Assembly: GCF_002094885.1 (NCBI RefSeq)
Contig: NZ_MSIT01000009.1
Span: 1 to 64,000, forward strand
Source of the DNA: Salibaculum halophilum
GTDB taxonomy: Bacteria > Pseudomonadota > Alphaproteobacteria > Rhodobacterales > Rhodobacteraceae
Direction of reading: 5' to 3'
Length of the DNA: 64,000 nt
In this document: in pieces, positions 44,595-53,962 of the stretch
Layout of the letters: the number at the start of each line of letters is the position of its first letter
How positions within the stretch are numbered: position 1 is the first letter of the stretch
The notes under the pieces: model-generated
Databases searched by the model: none
What the model saw: the letters and a program-made list of their open reading frames with translations, nothing else
What the model was told of the DNA's origin: nothing
Program-made: the position numbers and the translations under genes

Positions 44595-45398
44595 TCAGGC
44601 CTTGAGCCGGTAGCCCCGTTTGAGCCACGTCCAGACCAGCCCGAGGATCACGGCGGCCGCGCCCAGCACCATCGCCAGCCCCAGCCAGGGCGAACTGTCG
44701 GACACGCCGATGGCCCCGTAGCGCACCCCGTCGATCATGTAGAAGAACGGGTTGAGGTGGCTGATCATCTGCACCGGCGGCGGCAGCGCCTCTATCGAGT
44801 AGAAGGTGCCCGACAGGAAGGCCAGCGGCGTGATGACGAAATTCGTCAGGGCAGCGAGTTGATCGAACTTGTTGGCATAGATGCCACCGATCATGCCCAG
44901 CCCGCCGAGGACGACCGACCCCGCGACCACGAAGGTCAGCGACCACAGCGGGTGCGGCCAGGCAACATCCAGGAACAGCCAGGCCCCGATGGCAATGACC
45001 AGCGCCACGAGAAGCCCGCGCGCGACGGCCCCGGCCAGGTACCCCACGAGCAGTTCGGCCGGCGACAAGGGGGGCATCAGCGTATCGACGATATTGCCCT
45101 GCACCTTGGCGGAGGCGATCGAGGAGGAGGTATTCGCAAAGGCGTTCTGGATCACCGTCATGGTCAGGATGCCCGGCGCGATGAATTCCAGGAAGGGAAC
45201 GCCCATGACATCGCCCCGGCGGCTGCCGATCGCGATGGTGAAGATCAGCAGCAGAAGCGCCGCGTTGATCAGCGGCGCCATCACCGTCTGGGTCCAGACA
45301 TTGATGAAACGCTGCACCTCGCGCCGGGCCAGCGTCCAGGTGCCAAGCCAGTTCACCGCGCCGAATCGGCGCACGCCCATTTCCGGATTATCGGTCAT
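44595..45398 (-). CDS. ABC-2 type transporter permease
   Basis: 267 aa with about six helices and the ABC-2 family pattern seen in NodJ/YadH-type exporters (FINVWTQTVMAPLINAALLLLIF, FLSGTFYSIEALPPPVQMISHLNPFFYMIDG). These work with a separate ATPase, usually next door; none is adjacent here, so the partner must be encoded elsewhere. Divergent from gcrA. Confidence 0.9.
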   Translation of the reverse strand: MTDNPEMGVRRFGAVNWLGTWTLARREVQRFINVWTQTVMAPLINAALLLLIFTIAIGSRRGDVMGVPFLEFIAPGILTMTVIQNAFANTSSSIASAKVQGNIVDTLMPPLSPAELLVGYLAGAVARGLLVALVIAIGAWLFLDVAWPHPLWSLTFVVAGSVVLGGLGMIGGIYANKFDQLAALTNFVITPLAFLSGTFYSIEALPPPVQMISHLNPFFYMIDGVRYGAIGVSDSSPWLGLAMVLGAAAVILGLVWTWLKRGYRLKA

Positions 45399-45425
45399 CC
45401 GCCCGTCCTTTTGCCCGCGATCCGC

Positions 45426-45453
45426 TTGTATCTGCAGTGCGTGTGCTTAGAAT
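45426..45453 (+). promoter_or_regulatory. possible gcrA promoter
   Basis: TTGTAT (45426-45431), 16-bp spacer, TAGAAT (45448-45453), about 80 bp before the gcrA start. The -10 is one base from consensus; the -35 is weak. No GANTC methylation site is visible in the 133-bp gap. Confidence 0.4.
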
Positions 45454-45531
45454 AGGATGCTGACCCGAGATACAACCCCCTGCGCGGTGCCCGAGCGGCG
45501 CCCGGGGCCAGACCGAGCGGATTGGAAGCAG

Positions 45532-46158
45532 ATGTCCTGGAGCGACGAGCGCGTCGAGACGTTGAAGAAGATGTGGACCGAAGGCCAGTCGGCCAGCCAG
45601 ATCGCCAAGGAGCTGGGCGGCGTGACCCGCAACGCCGTGATCGGCAAGGTGCACCGGCTGGGGTTGTCGAATCGGGCCGGTACGGCCGGGGCGCCCGCAG
45701 CGACAGCCGCGGCGCCGGCGCCCGAGGCCCCGGCGAAACCGGCCCCGGCCGCCAAGCCGACCGCCCAGCCCGAGGCCCGGCCCGAGCCGGAGGCCGAAAG
45801 CCCGGCCCCCGCAGCGCCCGAGCCGGACGCGGAGGATCACGAAGAGGCCGCAGAAGAGGCGCCGCGCACCGCCGCGCGTCGGGCCATCATCCCTGCGGGC
45901 CAGCCGCTGCCACCCCAGCCCAGCGCCAACGAGATCGACCCCGAGGCGCTGGCGAAGGTGAGCGAGGTCGAGAAGACCGCCAAGAAGCTCAGCCTGATGG
46001 AGTTGACCGAACGGACCTGCAAGTGGCCCATCGGCGACCCGGCGACCGAGGATTTCTATTTCTGCGGCCTGCCGGTGCAGCAGGGCAAACCCTATTGCGA
46101 GGCCCATGTCGGCGTCGCCTTCCAGCCCATGTCCAGCCGCCGCGACCGCAAGCGCTAG
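45532..46158 (+). CDS. gcrA: GcrA cell-cycle regulator
   Basis: 208 aa from the ATG at 45532 (GGAAG upstream). N-terminal DNA-binding part SWSDERVETLKKMWTEGQSA...GVTRNAVIGKVHRLGLSNR, a long Ala/Pro/Glu-rich linker (about 55-135) and the C-terminal region CKWPIGDPATEDFYFCGLP...YCEAH that binds sigma-70. GcrA activates promoters carrying CcrM-methylated GANTC sites in alphaproteobacteria. Its TAG overlaps the facing stop (CTAG 46155-46158). Confidence 0.97.
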   Translation: MSWSDERVETLKKMWTEGQSASQIAKELGGVTRNAVIGKVHRLGLSNRAGTAGAPAATAAAPAPEAPAKPAPAAKPTAQPEARPEPEAESPAPAAPEPDAEDHEEAAEEAPRTAARRAIIPAGQPLPPQPSANEIDPEALAKVSEVEKTAKKLSLMELTERTCKWPIGDPATEDFYFCGLPVQQGKPYCEAHVGVAFQPMSSRRDRKR

Positions 46159-46751
46159 AGGATCTCCCGGACCCGCTGGCGCAGCGCCGGCAGGATCTCC
46201 GCCTCGATCCAGGGGTGGCGGCGCAGCACGGCGGTGTTGCGCCACGACGGATGCGGCAGGACGAAGGTGCCCGGCGCATGGGCGCGCCAGTTGCGCAGGG
46301 TCTCGACCACCCCCGCCCGCGCGGCCTGCGGGCCGAGGTGCCAGCGCTGGGCGTGGCCGCCAATCACAACGGTCGTCCTGATATCAGGCAGGTGCGCGAG
46401 GACCGCCGCGCGCCAGGTTTCCGCGCAGCGCCGCGGCGGCGGCCGGTCGCTGCCGCGCGCATCATACCCCGGAAAGCAGAAGGCCATGGGCACGATCGCC
46501 ACCCTGTCGGTGTCGTAGAACTCCGCGCGGCTCAGGCCCAGCCAGTCGCGCAGCCGATCGCCCGACCGATCGTCGAATGGCACCCCGCTTTCATGCACGC
46601 GCATCCCCGGCGCCTGCCCCGCGATCAGCAGACGGGCACCGGGCCGGAACCAGGCCACCGGGCGCGGGGCATGGGCAGTTTTCGTGGCCGCAAAATCCTC
46701 GGCGCAAAGCGAACAGGACCGGATACGGGATTTCAGCGTGTCGGCGTCCAC
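46155..46751 (-). CDS. uracil-DNA glycosylase-like protein
   Basis: 198 aa from a GTG at 46751 with GGGAG 9 nt upstream; no ATG fits. UDG-superfamily motifs: LLIAGQAPGMRVHESGVPFDD near residue 40 and LPHPSWRNT near residue 165. Starts with a CSLC pair. Removes uracil or other damaged bases; the subfamily is unclear. Ends stop-to-stop with gcrA. Confidence 0.85.
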   Translation of the reverse strand: MDADTLKSRIRSCSLCAEDFAATKTAHAPRPVAWFRPGARLLIAGQAPGMRVHESGVPFDDRSGDRLRDWLGLSRAEFYDTDRVAIVPMAFCFPGYDARGSDRPPPRRCAETWRAAVLAHLPDIRTTVVIGGHAQRWHLGPQAARAGVVETLRNWRAHAPGTFVLPHPSWRNTAVLRRHPWIEAEILPALRQRVREIL

Positions 46752-46801
46752 GATCGACGGCTCCCTTCGGAGCGGCAACCTAGCGCCGTGCCGCCGCGCT
46801 G

Positions 46802-47518
46802 TCAGCCCGCCGCCTGCTTGCCCTCGGCGGCCCATATGGCGCCGCGTCGGATCATCTCGGTCACCTGCGGAACCTTCAGATCGTCCAGTTCGTGCCCGAT
46901 GGAGCAATAGAACACCCGACCCTTGTCCCACCGGCGGGTCCAGGTGACTGGGATGACCGTGCCCTCGATCCACCAAAGATGGTCGCCGGAAAAGGTAGTC
47001 GTGGCCAGCACGTTGTTCGAGGGATCCGTGAGCATGTAGTACTGCTCGGACTTAATGCGAAAACTGCCGATACCCGCGACCAGCGGATGGTCAGGCTGGC
47101 AGATGGTCACATCGTAGTCGATGTAGTCTTCCCTGGGCTGGAGGTTGTCCGGCCAGCCCGGCGGGTGCGCCACGAACTGCCCGCCGATCAGGAAGTGATA
47201 TGTGGGCCGGTCGCGAAAGGCGTCACCCATGTGCCCGTGCCAGCCGGCCAGCCCGCAGCCGTCCCCGATCAGCTTGAGCAATCCGTCTTCCTGCGGCTTG
47301 GTCATGTTGCCGAACTCGATCTGATGGCCCGACCGGGCCGATGACCAGATCGGCGTGATCAGGTCCAGGTCGGCCAGGTCATCGGGGCATTCCAGCGGTG
47401 CTAGCGTGTCGTAGACATCGACCTCGAAACCGTTCGCCGCCAGAAGCTCTTTGTACCAGTCGGCAAAGTGGGTGGGCGTGTGGCCTTCCCATCCGCCGAC
47501 GAAAAGCGCGGCCTTCAT
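46802..47518 (-). CDS. ThuA-like (trehalose utilization) protein
   Basis: 238 aa. ThuA fold, class I glutamine-amidotransferase-like: VGGWEGHTPTHFADWYKELL, then GLAGWHGHMGDAFRD and HPPGWPDNLQ, and VTWTRRWDKGRVFYCSIGHE near the end. ThuA proteins occur in sugar-catabolic operons, with 3-keto-sugar processing proposed. Last gene of the cluster B minus operon, ATGA overlap with the dehydrogenase upstream. Confidence 0.9.
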   Translation of the reverse strand: MKAALFVGGWEGHTPTHFADWYKELLAANGFEVDVYDTLAPLECPDDLADLDLITPIWSSARSGHQIEFGNMTKPQEDGLLKLIGDGCGLAGWHGHMGDAFRDRPTYHFLIGGQFVAHPPGWPDNLQPREDYIDYDVTICQPDHPLVAGIGSFRIKSEQYYMLTDPSNNVLATTTFSGDHLWWIEGTVIPVTWTRRWDKGRVFYCSIGHELDDLKVPQVTEMIRRGAIWAAEGKQAAG

Positions 47519-48384
47519 GCCTTGTCCCCTCGCGTGAATGGCAGGATCGCGGCCATGTCGCGGGCGCCATAGCCCTCAGCCTCGGCCCTGAGTAGTCTGT
47601 CCAGAGTCACCCGCCCCTGCGGCATGGCGATGCCCAGCCTGTCGGCCAGAGCGGCGGTGACTTCCATGTCCTTGCGCGCCAGTGCCACGGTGAAGGTCAC
47701 GTCATGCGCGGCCTCGTCGAGGTAGAGCGGCCGACGGTATTTCAGCATCGGCGCGGCGGCGGCGCTCTTCTCGATCACGTCAAAGGCCGCGTCGCGTGCG
47801 ATGCCCGCCGCCTCGGCCAGGGTCATGGCCTCGGCAAGGGTCTGGTTGATGCCGTGGATCAGCGAGTTGACGGCGAGCTTCATGACCGCCCCGGCGCCCG
47901 TGGCGCCAAGGCAGATCGTGGCCCGGCCCATGGCGTCGAACAGCAGCCTGAGCGGCGCGGCCTCATCCTCGGTGCAACCGGCCATGATCAGCAGTTGCGC
48001 CTGTTCGGCGGCCTGCGTCGCCCCGGAGACCGGCGCGTCGATCACCTGGCATCCTTCCGGCGCGTTCGAAGCCAGCATCGCGATGTGATCCGGCGACATG
48101 GTGCCCATTTCCAGGAAGACCCGCGCGCCCCGCCCCGCGAACAACCCGTCCGCGTCGAGGTGCACCGCCTCGGACGACGAGTCATCGGCCAGCATGGTCA
48201 CGACGACCTCCACCGCTTCGGTCATCGCCGCGGGGCTGTCGGCGACGGAGCAGCCGGTCCGGTCGGCCAGCGCCCGCGCCTTGTCGGGCGTGCGGTTCCA
48301 GACGGTGACGTCATGCCCGGCCGCCACGAGATTGGCAGCCATATGCGCGCCCATACGGCCAAGTCCCGCGAATCCGACGCGCAT
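47515..48384 (-). CDS. 3-hydroxyisobutyrate dehydrogenase-like oxidoreductase
   Basis: 289 aa. Beta-hydroxyacid dehydrogenase family: GFAGLGRMGAHMAANL for NAD(P), DAPVSGATQAAEQAQLL for substrate and the catalytic Lys in KLAVNSLIHGINQTLAEAM. Could be tartronate semialdehyde reductase or a relative. ATPase gene ends 1 nt before its ATG. Confidence 0.92.
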   Translation of the reverse strand: MRVGFAGLGRMGAHMAANLVAAGHDVTVWNRTPDKARALADRTGCSVADSPAAMTEAVEVVVTMLADDSSSEAVHLDADGLFAGRGARVFLEMGTMSPDHIAMLASNAPEGCQVIDAPVSGATQAAEQAQLLIMAGCTEDEAAPLRLLFDAMGRATICLGATGAGAVMKLAVNSLIHGINQTLAEAMTLAEAAGIARDAAFDVIEKSAAAAPMLKYRRPLYLDEAAHDVTFTVALARKDMEVTAALADRLGIAMPQGRVTLDRLLRAEAEGYGARDMAAILPFTRGDKA

Positions 48385-48385
48385 C

Positions 48386-49897
48386 TCAGGCCACTTTGTC
48401 GCCCTGCAGGCCGGAAATCGCCTGGATCAGGCTGTCTTCAGTGACCTCGTCCGAGGTGAAGGTGCGCATAACCCGGCCCGAGAACATCGCGACGATCCGG
48501 TCGGAGACATGCAGCACCTCGGGCATTTCCGAACTGATGACGATGACCGCGTAGCCCTGCGCGGCAAGGTCGCGGATCAGGTTGTGAATCTCGGACTTCG
48601 AGCCGACGTCGATGCCGCGCGTCGGCTCGTCGACGATGAGCACCTCGGGGCGCATCGACAGCCACTTGCCGATGACAATCTTCTGCTGGTTGCCGCCCGA
48701 CAGGTTGCCGACGGTCTGGCGCCAGCCCGGCGTTCGGATGTCGAGCTTGTCGCGATACTGGTCGAAGATCGAGATCTCGGCCCCGTCGCTGACGAAGGGC
48801 CCGGCGGTCAGGTCGTCGACCTGCGGCAAGGTCATGTTGTCGCGGCAGTTCATGCCCAGCACGAGGCCCTGGCCCTTGCGATCCTCGGGCACCAGCGAGA
48901 TTCCCCGCGCAATGGCCTCGATCGGGGAATGGATACGCACCTCCTCCCCGCCCAGCAGGATCTGCCCCTCGGACGGATCGCGCAGGCCGAAGATCGTCTC
49001 GGCGATCTCGGTGCGGCCCGCGCCGACCAGCCCGTAGAAGCCCACGACCTCGCCCCGGTGGACGGTGAAGCTGACATCATTGAACAGATGACCGCAGGAC
49101 AGGCCGCGCACTTCCAGCGCCACATCGCCCATCTCGTGATGGCTCTCGTTGCGGCTCAGGTCCAGCTTGCGCCCGATCATCAGCTGCGTGACCGCTTCCT
49201 CATCGGTTTCGGCGGTGTTCAGCGTGCCGCGATACTGGCCGTCGCGCAGGACGCTGATCCGGTCGGTGATCTTGAAGATTTCCTCCATCCGGTGCGAGAT
49301 ATAGATGATCCCGACGCCCCTTGATTGCAGATCCGCAATCACCTTGAAGAGCACGACCTTCTCGGCATCGGTCAGCGAGGCCGTGGGTTCGTCGAAGATG
49401 ACCGCGCGCGGATCGACGGTCAGCGCGCGGGCGATCTCGACCATCTGCTGGTTGGCGATCGACAGGTCCCCGACCCGGGTGCGCGCATCGAAGCTGACAT
49501 TGAGCGTCTTGAGGATCGCGTCGGTATCCGCGTAGAGCTTGCCCCAATCCACCCGGCCGAAGGATTTAAGAGGCAACTCGCCAAGCCAGATGTTTTCGGC
49601 CACTGTGAGTTCGTCCGCGAGGCTCAGTTCCTGGTGGATGAAAACCACGCCGCGGGCCTTGGCCTGCATGGGCGAGGTGATCTCGACCTGTTCCTCGGCC
49701 ACGCAGATTTGACCCTCGTTGGGGTCGTAGATGCCGCCCAGGACCTTCATCAGTGTCGACTTTCCGGCACCGTTCTCGCCCATGAGGGCGTGAACCTCGC
49801 CGGGGCGCAGGTCGAAAGAGACACCATCAAGGGCGCGCACGCCGGGGAAGGTCTTGACCACCCCTTCCAGGCGCAGAACAGGGGGTTGATCCGTCAT
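48386..49897 (-). CDS. sugar ABC transporter ATP-binding protein, RbsA/MglA type
   Basis: 503 aa, two fused nucleotide-binding domains: the first with GENGAGKST, the second with SGGNQQKIVIGKWL and VLIVDEPTRGIDVGSK. The second Walker A is degenerate (GLVGAGRTE), as normal for RbsA. Powers the two RbsC-type permeases. ATGA overlap with the permease upstream. Confidence 0.95.
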   Translation of the reverse strand: MTDQPPVLRLEGVVKTFPGVRALDGVSFDLRPGEVHALMGENGAGKSTLMKVLGGIYDPNEGQICVAEEQVEITSPMQAKARGVVFIHQELSLADELTVAENIWLGELPLKSFGRVDWGKLYADTDAILKTLNVSFDARTRVGDLSIANQQMVEIARALTVDPRAVIFDEPTASLTDAEKVVLFKVIADLQSRGVGIIYISHRMEEIFKITDRISVLRDGQYRGTLNTAETDEEAVTQLMIGRKLDLSRNESHHEMGDVALEVRGLSCGHLFNDVSFTVHRGEVVGFYGLVGAGRTEIAETIFGLRDPSEGQILLGGEEVRIHSPIEAIARGISLVPEDRKGQGLVLGMNCRDNMTLPQVDDLTAGPFVSDGAEISIFDQYRDKLDIRTPGWRQTVGNLSGGNQQKIVIGKWLSMRPEVLIVDEPTRGIDVGSKSEIHNLIRDLAAQGYAVIVISSEMPEVLHVSDRIVAMFSGRVMRTFTSDEVTEDSLIQAISGLQGDKVA

Positions 49898-50895
49898 GTC
49901 TTGAGCTCCTCCTTGCCCTTGCGGTTCAATTGGCGATCCAGGAACAGCACCGCGATCAGGATCAGGCCGATCACGAGGTTCACCGTTTCCGTGTCGGCGC
50001 CGATGTGGCCCAGCCCCTTGCGCAGCAGCTGGATGGCGATGACCCCGCCGAGAGTCGAGACGATCGAGCCGTAGCCCCCCGCCAGCTTGGTGCCGCCCAG
50101 GACCACGGCGGTGATCGCCCAGAGCTCGTAGAGCATGCCGTCATTGGGGTTCACCGAGCCGCTTTCCGAGTAGAAGACGACAGCCGACAGCGCCGCGAGA
50201 AAACCGATCAGCATGAAATTCAGCAGGAAGTGCGGCCCGACCCGGATACCGGCGTTCACCGCCGCATCGCGGTTGTTGCCGATGGCATAGGCATTGCGGC
50301 CGTGCACCGTCCGGGTCATGACCAGCCAGAGGATCAGCGCCACCGCGAGCAGGAACCAGCTTGCCGTGTGCAGCCCCAGGAACTGCGCCTCGGCGAAATC
50401 CACCAGCGTCCAGTTCAGGTGGCTGGTGGGCTGTTCGCCGTTGTACATGAACACCAGCCCGCGAAAGCCCAGCATCGACCCCAGCGTGACGATGAAGGCA
50501 TCGACCCCGGTCTTCCAGACGATCAGGCCGTTGATCGCCCCGAGCACGACCCCGGTCAGCAGCGCGAAGCCCCAGGCCAGCGGGATGGCCCAGTCGCCCA
50601 GCGCCTGCATGAAGGGCCAAGTCATGCTGTCCAGCATCACGATCGCAGCCAGCGCGAAGGTCGCGCCGACGCTCAGGTCGATGTTGCCGTTGATCATGAT
50701 GATGGTCATGCCCAGCGCGATGATCCCGATCGGTGCCGACTGCTTGAGCAGCAGCAGCATGTTGTCGAAATCCATGAAGGCCGTGTCAGTGACCGACAGG
50801 TAGTTTCCCGCGATCGAGAAGAAGGCCAGTTCGAGGACGATGAAGCCCCAGATCGCGCCCTGCTTGAGCAGGTCCTTGCGTCTTTCCGTAAACAT
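49894..50895 (-). CDS. sugar ABC transporter permease, RbsC type (1)
   Basis: 333 aa, 8-10 helices; family motif GMTIIMINGNIDLSVGATFALAAIV and GGTKLAGGYGSIVSTLGG. Forms a heterodimer with the next permease upstream at 50908, 12 bp away. Confidence 0.94.
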   Translation of the reverse strand: MFTERRKDLLKQGAIWGFIVLELAFFSIAGNYLSVTDTAFMDFDNMLLLLKQSAPIGIIALGMTIIMINGNIDLSVGATFALAAIVMLDSMTWPFMQALGDWAIPLAWGFALLTGVVLGAINGLIVWKTGVDAFIVTLGSMLGFRGLVFMYNGEQPTSHLNWTLVDFAEAQFLGLHTASWFLLAVALILWLVMTRTVHGRNAYAIGNNRDAAVNAGIRVGPHFLLNFMLIGFLAALSAVVFYSESGSVNPNDGMLYELWAITAVVLGGTKLAGGYGSIVSTLGGVIAIQLLRKGLGHIGADTETVNLVIGLILIAVLFLDRQLNRKGKEELKT

Positions 50896-50907
50896 GGTGT
50901 CCCTCCC

Positions 50908-51882
50908 TCAGGCGATCGGCGACCAGAGACGGCCCCGCTTGGCGGCGATGTCCAGCCAGACCGCCAGGATGATGACCGCCCAGATCACGACGTCCTGGAC
51001 ATAGAATTCGAGGCCGATCAGCAGCAGGCCGTTCTCGATGAAGCCGAAGATCAGGACGCCGATCACCGTCTTTAGGATCGTGCCCGACCCGCCCAGAAGC
51101 GACGCGCCGCCGAGGATGACCATGGCCAGCACCTCGAGCTCGTAGCCCTGGCCCACGGTGTTCTGGCTGCCCAGGCTGCGGCTGGCCTGCAGCAGGCCGG
51201 CCGTGGCCACGCAGAAGGCCGAGATCAGGTAGGTGAAGAACACCACCCGCGCCCGCGGAATGCCCGAGAAGGTTGCCGCCTGGCCGTTACCACCGACGGC
51301 GTAGACCTTGCGGCCGAAGGGGGTCTTGGACAGCACCAGGCTCAGCACGAGGGCGAGCGTTCCGAAGATGACGATCGGCATGGGGACGCCGAGGATATCA
51401 CCGCGCCCGAAGAGACCGAACCAGGTGCCCTCCTTGTCGGCGATGTCCATGTTCTGGCCGCCCGACCATGTCAGCGTCAGACCGTGGATCGCCGAAAGCA
51501 TGCCCAGCGTCACGATCAGGGAATTAAGTTTCAGATACCCCACGAGGAACCCGATGAAGGCCCCGAGCGCCAGCGTCAGCCCGAACATCGCAGGGATCGC
51601 CAGCGTCGGGCCCAGCGTGTCGTGCAAATCCAGCACCACGATGGTCGAGAACGACATCATCGACCCGACCGACAGGTCGAGGTTGCCGCCGATCACCACA
51701 AAGGTCACGCCCAGCGCCATCACCCCGAGGATGGCCGAGGACCGGATCACCCCGAAGATGTTGTCGATCGCGATAAATCGCTGATTGGCCAGCGCGAAGC
51801 CGACCATGAACAGCACGAAGGCGACGAGGATGCCCTGCCGGGCCAAGAAGCCGCCGATGCCCTTTTTCGTCAAGTCCGCCAT
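50908..51882 (-). CDS. sugar ABC transporter permease, RbsC type (2)
   Basis: 324 aa, 8-10 helices; GVTFVVIGGNLDLSVGSMMSF and LGGASLLGGSGTILKTVIGVL. With the protein at 49894 makes the membrane pore of the cluster B importer. SDR gene 39 bp upstream. Confidence 0.94.
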   Translation of the reverse strand: MADLTKKGIGGFLARQGILVAFVLFMVGFALANQRFIAIDNIFGVIRSSAILGVMALGVTFVVIGGNLDLSVGSMMSFSTIVVLDLHDTLGPTLAIPAMFGLTLALGAFIGFLVGYLKLNSLIVTLGMLSAIHGLTLTWSGGQNMDIADKEGTWFGLFGRGDILGVPMPIVIFGTLALVLSLVLSKTPFGRKVYAVGGNGQAATFSGIPRARVVFFTYLISAFCVATAGLLQASRSLGSQNTVGQGYELEVLAMVILGGASLLGGSGTILKTVIGVLIFGFIENGLLLIGLEFYVQDVVIWAVIILAVWLDIAAKRGRLWSPIA

Positions 51883-51921
51883 GTCATCCTCCCAGATGGT
51901 GCGCCGCGGCCCGCGGCCCGG

Positions 51922-52719
51922 TCACACCAAGGTCATCCCACCGTCGATCATCACGATCTGCCCGGTCATGTAGTCGCTGTCCTTCGAGGCCAGGAACGTC
52001 GTCGTCCCGGTGATATCCTCGGGGCGGGCGACGCGGCCCTTGAGGATCTCTGCCGAAAATTCCTCCATCGCCTGCCCGGGGCGGTCGGCGGCGCCGATCT
52101 CCATCAGGTCGCGGTCGACCTGTTCCCACATCTCGGTGGCGACGACGCCCGGGGCGAAGCCCGTCACCGTGATATCATGTTTTGCCAGATCGCGTGCCCC
52201 CGATTGCGTGAGCGCGACAACCGCCCACTTGCTGGCACAATAGGGCGCGACGTTGTCGAACCCCTGCCGGCTGGCGATGCTGGCGGTGTTGACGATCTTG
52301 CCGCCGCCGCCCTGGGCGATCATCTGCCGGGCCGCTTCCTGCATGCCGATCATGCAGCCCATCCCGTTGACGCCCATGATGAAATTCCAGTTATCCTCGG
52401 TCACGTCGAGAAAATTCATCGGCTTGTTCACGCCCGCGTTGTTGAACTTGACGTCCAGCCGCCCGAAGACCTCGACGGTGTGGGCAATCATCGCGCGAAC
52501 CTGATCGCGATCGGTGACATCGACCACAGCGTGGGTCACGTCAGCGCCGGCCCGCGCGGCGCGAGCGGCGTTCTGCGCGGCGACCTCGGCGATCTTGTGC
52601 GCGTTCATGTCGGCGAAACAGACATTCGCGCCCTCATCCAGGAGCGCCTCTCCGATCGCGCGGCCAATGCCCTGTGCCGCGCCAGTGACGATGCAGGACC
52701 GCCCCGAGACTCGCGTCAT
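51922..52719 (-). CDS. short-chain dehydrogenase/reductase (SDR), cluster B copy 1
   Basis: 265 aa from the ATG at 52719. TGAAQGIGRAIGEAL, NNAGVNKPMNF, catalytic YCASKWA, and C-terminal DYMTGQIVMIDGGMTL. Closely similar to the SDR at 55813 (shared ENWxxIMxVN, MQEAARQMIAQG, ASIASRQ, GFAPGVVATEMWEQVDRDL). Such pairs oxidise polyols or sugar acids at two positions. Between permease and binding protein in the minus operon. Confidence 0.93.
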   Translation of the reverse strand: MTRVSGRSCIVTGAAQGIGRAIGEALLDEGANVCFADMNAHKIAEVAAQNAARAARAGADVTHAVVDVTDRDQVRAMIAHTVEVFGRLDVKFNNAGVNKPMNFLDVTEDNWNFIMGVNGMGCMIGMQEAARQMIAQGGGGKIVNTASIASRQGFDNVAPYCASKWAVVALTQSGARDLAKHDITVTGFAPGVVATEMWEQVDRDLMEIGAADRPGQAMEEFSAEILKGRVARPEDITGTTTFLASKDSDYMTGQIVMIDGGMTLV

Positions 52720-52797
52720 CACACGCCCCTCTCCGTCTTGTCGTGGAACGCAAAATGCGCGGGGCAGACAGGCCGCCCCGCGCATTCCGGGAGAGAC

Positions 52798-53754
52798 CTA
52801 GAACACCGGCTTGTCGAACTCGTCCATGTTGTCCTGAGTGATCTTCGGCGTGTCGAAGTAGTTCAGGAACGGGACATCCTCACCATCGAGAACGTCGATC
52901 GCGGTCCGCAGCGCGGCCTCGGCGTCATCAACCGGCGACTGGTAGATAGACCCCCAGTAATCACCTTCGCCCATGGCCTCGTAGCCCACGGCAAAGTTGG
53001 TCGCGCCCACGAAGGTGATCCCGTCACGCCCCGCGGCCTTGGCGGCGTTCAGCGCGCCCACGCCCATGTTGTCGTCGCCGGCATAGACGCCGTCGATATC
53101 GTCGTACTTGACGAGGAAGGCTTCCATGACTTGCTGCGACTTCTCGCGGTTCCAGTCACCGGGCTGGCTTTCGACAAGCTCGACGTTCGGGCAGACCTCG
53201 GGCAGGCGGTCCTGGAAACCGTCGGAGCGTTCGATCGCGGTGGTGTAACCGGGCTGGCCGGTGATCTCGACCACGCGGGCCTCGTCAGCGATGCCCAGCT
53301 CCTTGAAGCGATCACACATGATCTCGGCCGAACGCGAGCCCTGGGTGATGTTGTCGGGGCCCGAGAAGGAGGCGACGAAGTCGAAACCGGCCTCCGCGAT
53401 GTTCGAGTTGGTGACGACGACCGGGATGCCGGCCTGGTCTGCCTTGCGCACGGCCGGGATCACCGCTTCGCCGTTGGTCGGCCAGATGATGATGGCATCG
53501 ACCTCCTGCTGGATCAGGTCTTCCATCTGGGCGATCTGGCGGGCCACGTCGCCGCCGGCGTCCAGCACCACGACCTCGACGTTGTCGTTGGCCTCGGCGG
53601 CGGCGATGAAGGCCTGCTCGTAGGTTGTCTGGTAGCTGTCGACGCCCACGTTGTTCTGAGTGATGCCGATGGTATAGGTGTCATCCTGCGCCAGCGCCGA
53701 CGTGCCGATCATGGCCGTCGAACAGGCGAGCGCGGCTTTCAGTGTCTTATTCAT
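52798..53754 (-). CDS. sugar ABC transporter substrate-binding protein, ribose type
   Basis: 318 aa from the ATG at 53754; signal peptide MNKTLKAALACSTAMIGTSALA. Periplasmic-binding type 1 fold: YTIGITQNNVGVDSYQTTYE, DAIIIWPTNGEAVIPAVRKA, GIPVVVTNSN and VYAGDDNMGVGALNAAKAAG. First gene of the cluster B minus operon. The bound sugar is unknown. Confidence 0.95.
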   Translation of the reverse strand: MNKTLKAALACSTAMIGTSALAQDDTYTIGITQNNVGVDSYQTTYEQAFIAAAEANDNVEVVVLDAGGDVARQIAQMEDLIQQEVDAIIIWPTNGEAVIPAVRKADQAGIPVVVTNSNIAEAGFDFVASFSGPDNITQGSRSAEIMCDRFKELGIADEARVVEITGQPGYTTAIERSDGFQDRLPEVCPNVELVESQPGDWNREKSQQVMEAFLVKYDDIDGVYAGDDNMGVGALNAAKAAGRDGITFVGATNFAVGYEAMGEGDYWGSIYQSPVDDAEAALRTAIDVLDGEDVPFLNYFDTPKITQDNMDEFDKPVF

Positions 53755-53883
53755 TCCTGGATCCTCCCATTGGATGTATCGCGCGGATCGCGGCTGTCCT
53801 CCCAGACCGGGACGACACCCGGCGCAATCCTGCCCCGAATAAGGCGCGATTCTGCGCCACATGTGATCGGCCGTTTTGTTCAA

Positions 53884-53911
53884 ATCGGATATTCTTGTAT
53901 CCGATACGGAT
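53884..53911. promoter_or_regulatory. overlapping inverted repeats, putative operator for the fusion regulator
   Basis: Perfect ATCGGATA (53884-53891), 6-nt spacer, TATCCGAT (53898-53905). A second repeat ATCCG-ATA-CGGAT (53899-53911) shares its left arm with the first. In the 208-bp gap between the divergent solute-binding-protein and regulator genes. Probably bound by the regulator at 53963, allowing switching between two dimer positions. Confidence 0.65.
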
Positions 53912-53962
53912 TTTTTATCCATACTGGCGCCAGCCCAAATTGAACATTTTGAGGACAATCCG

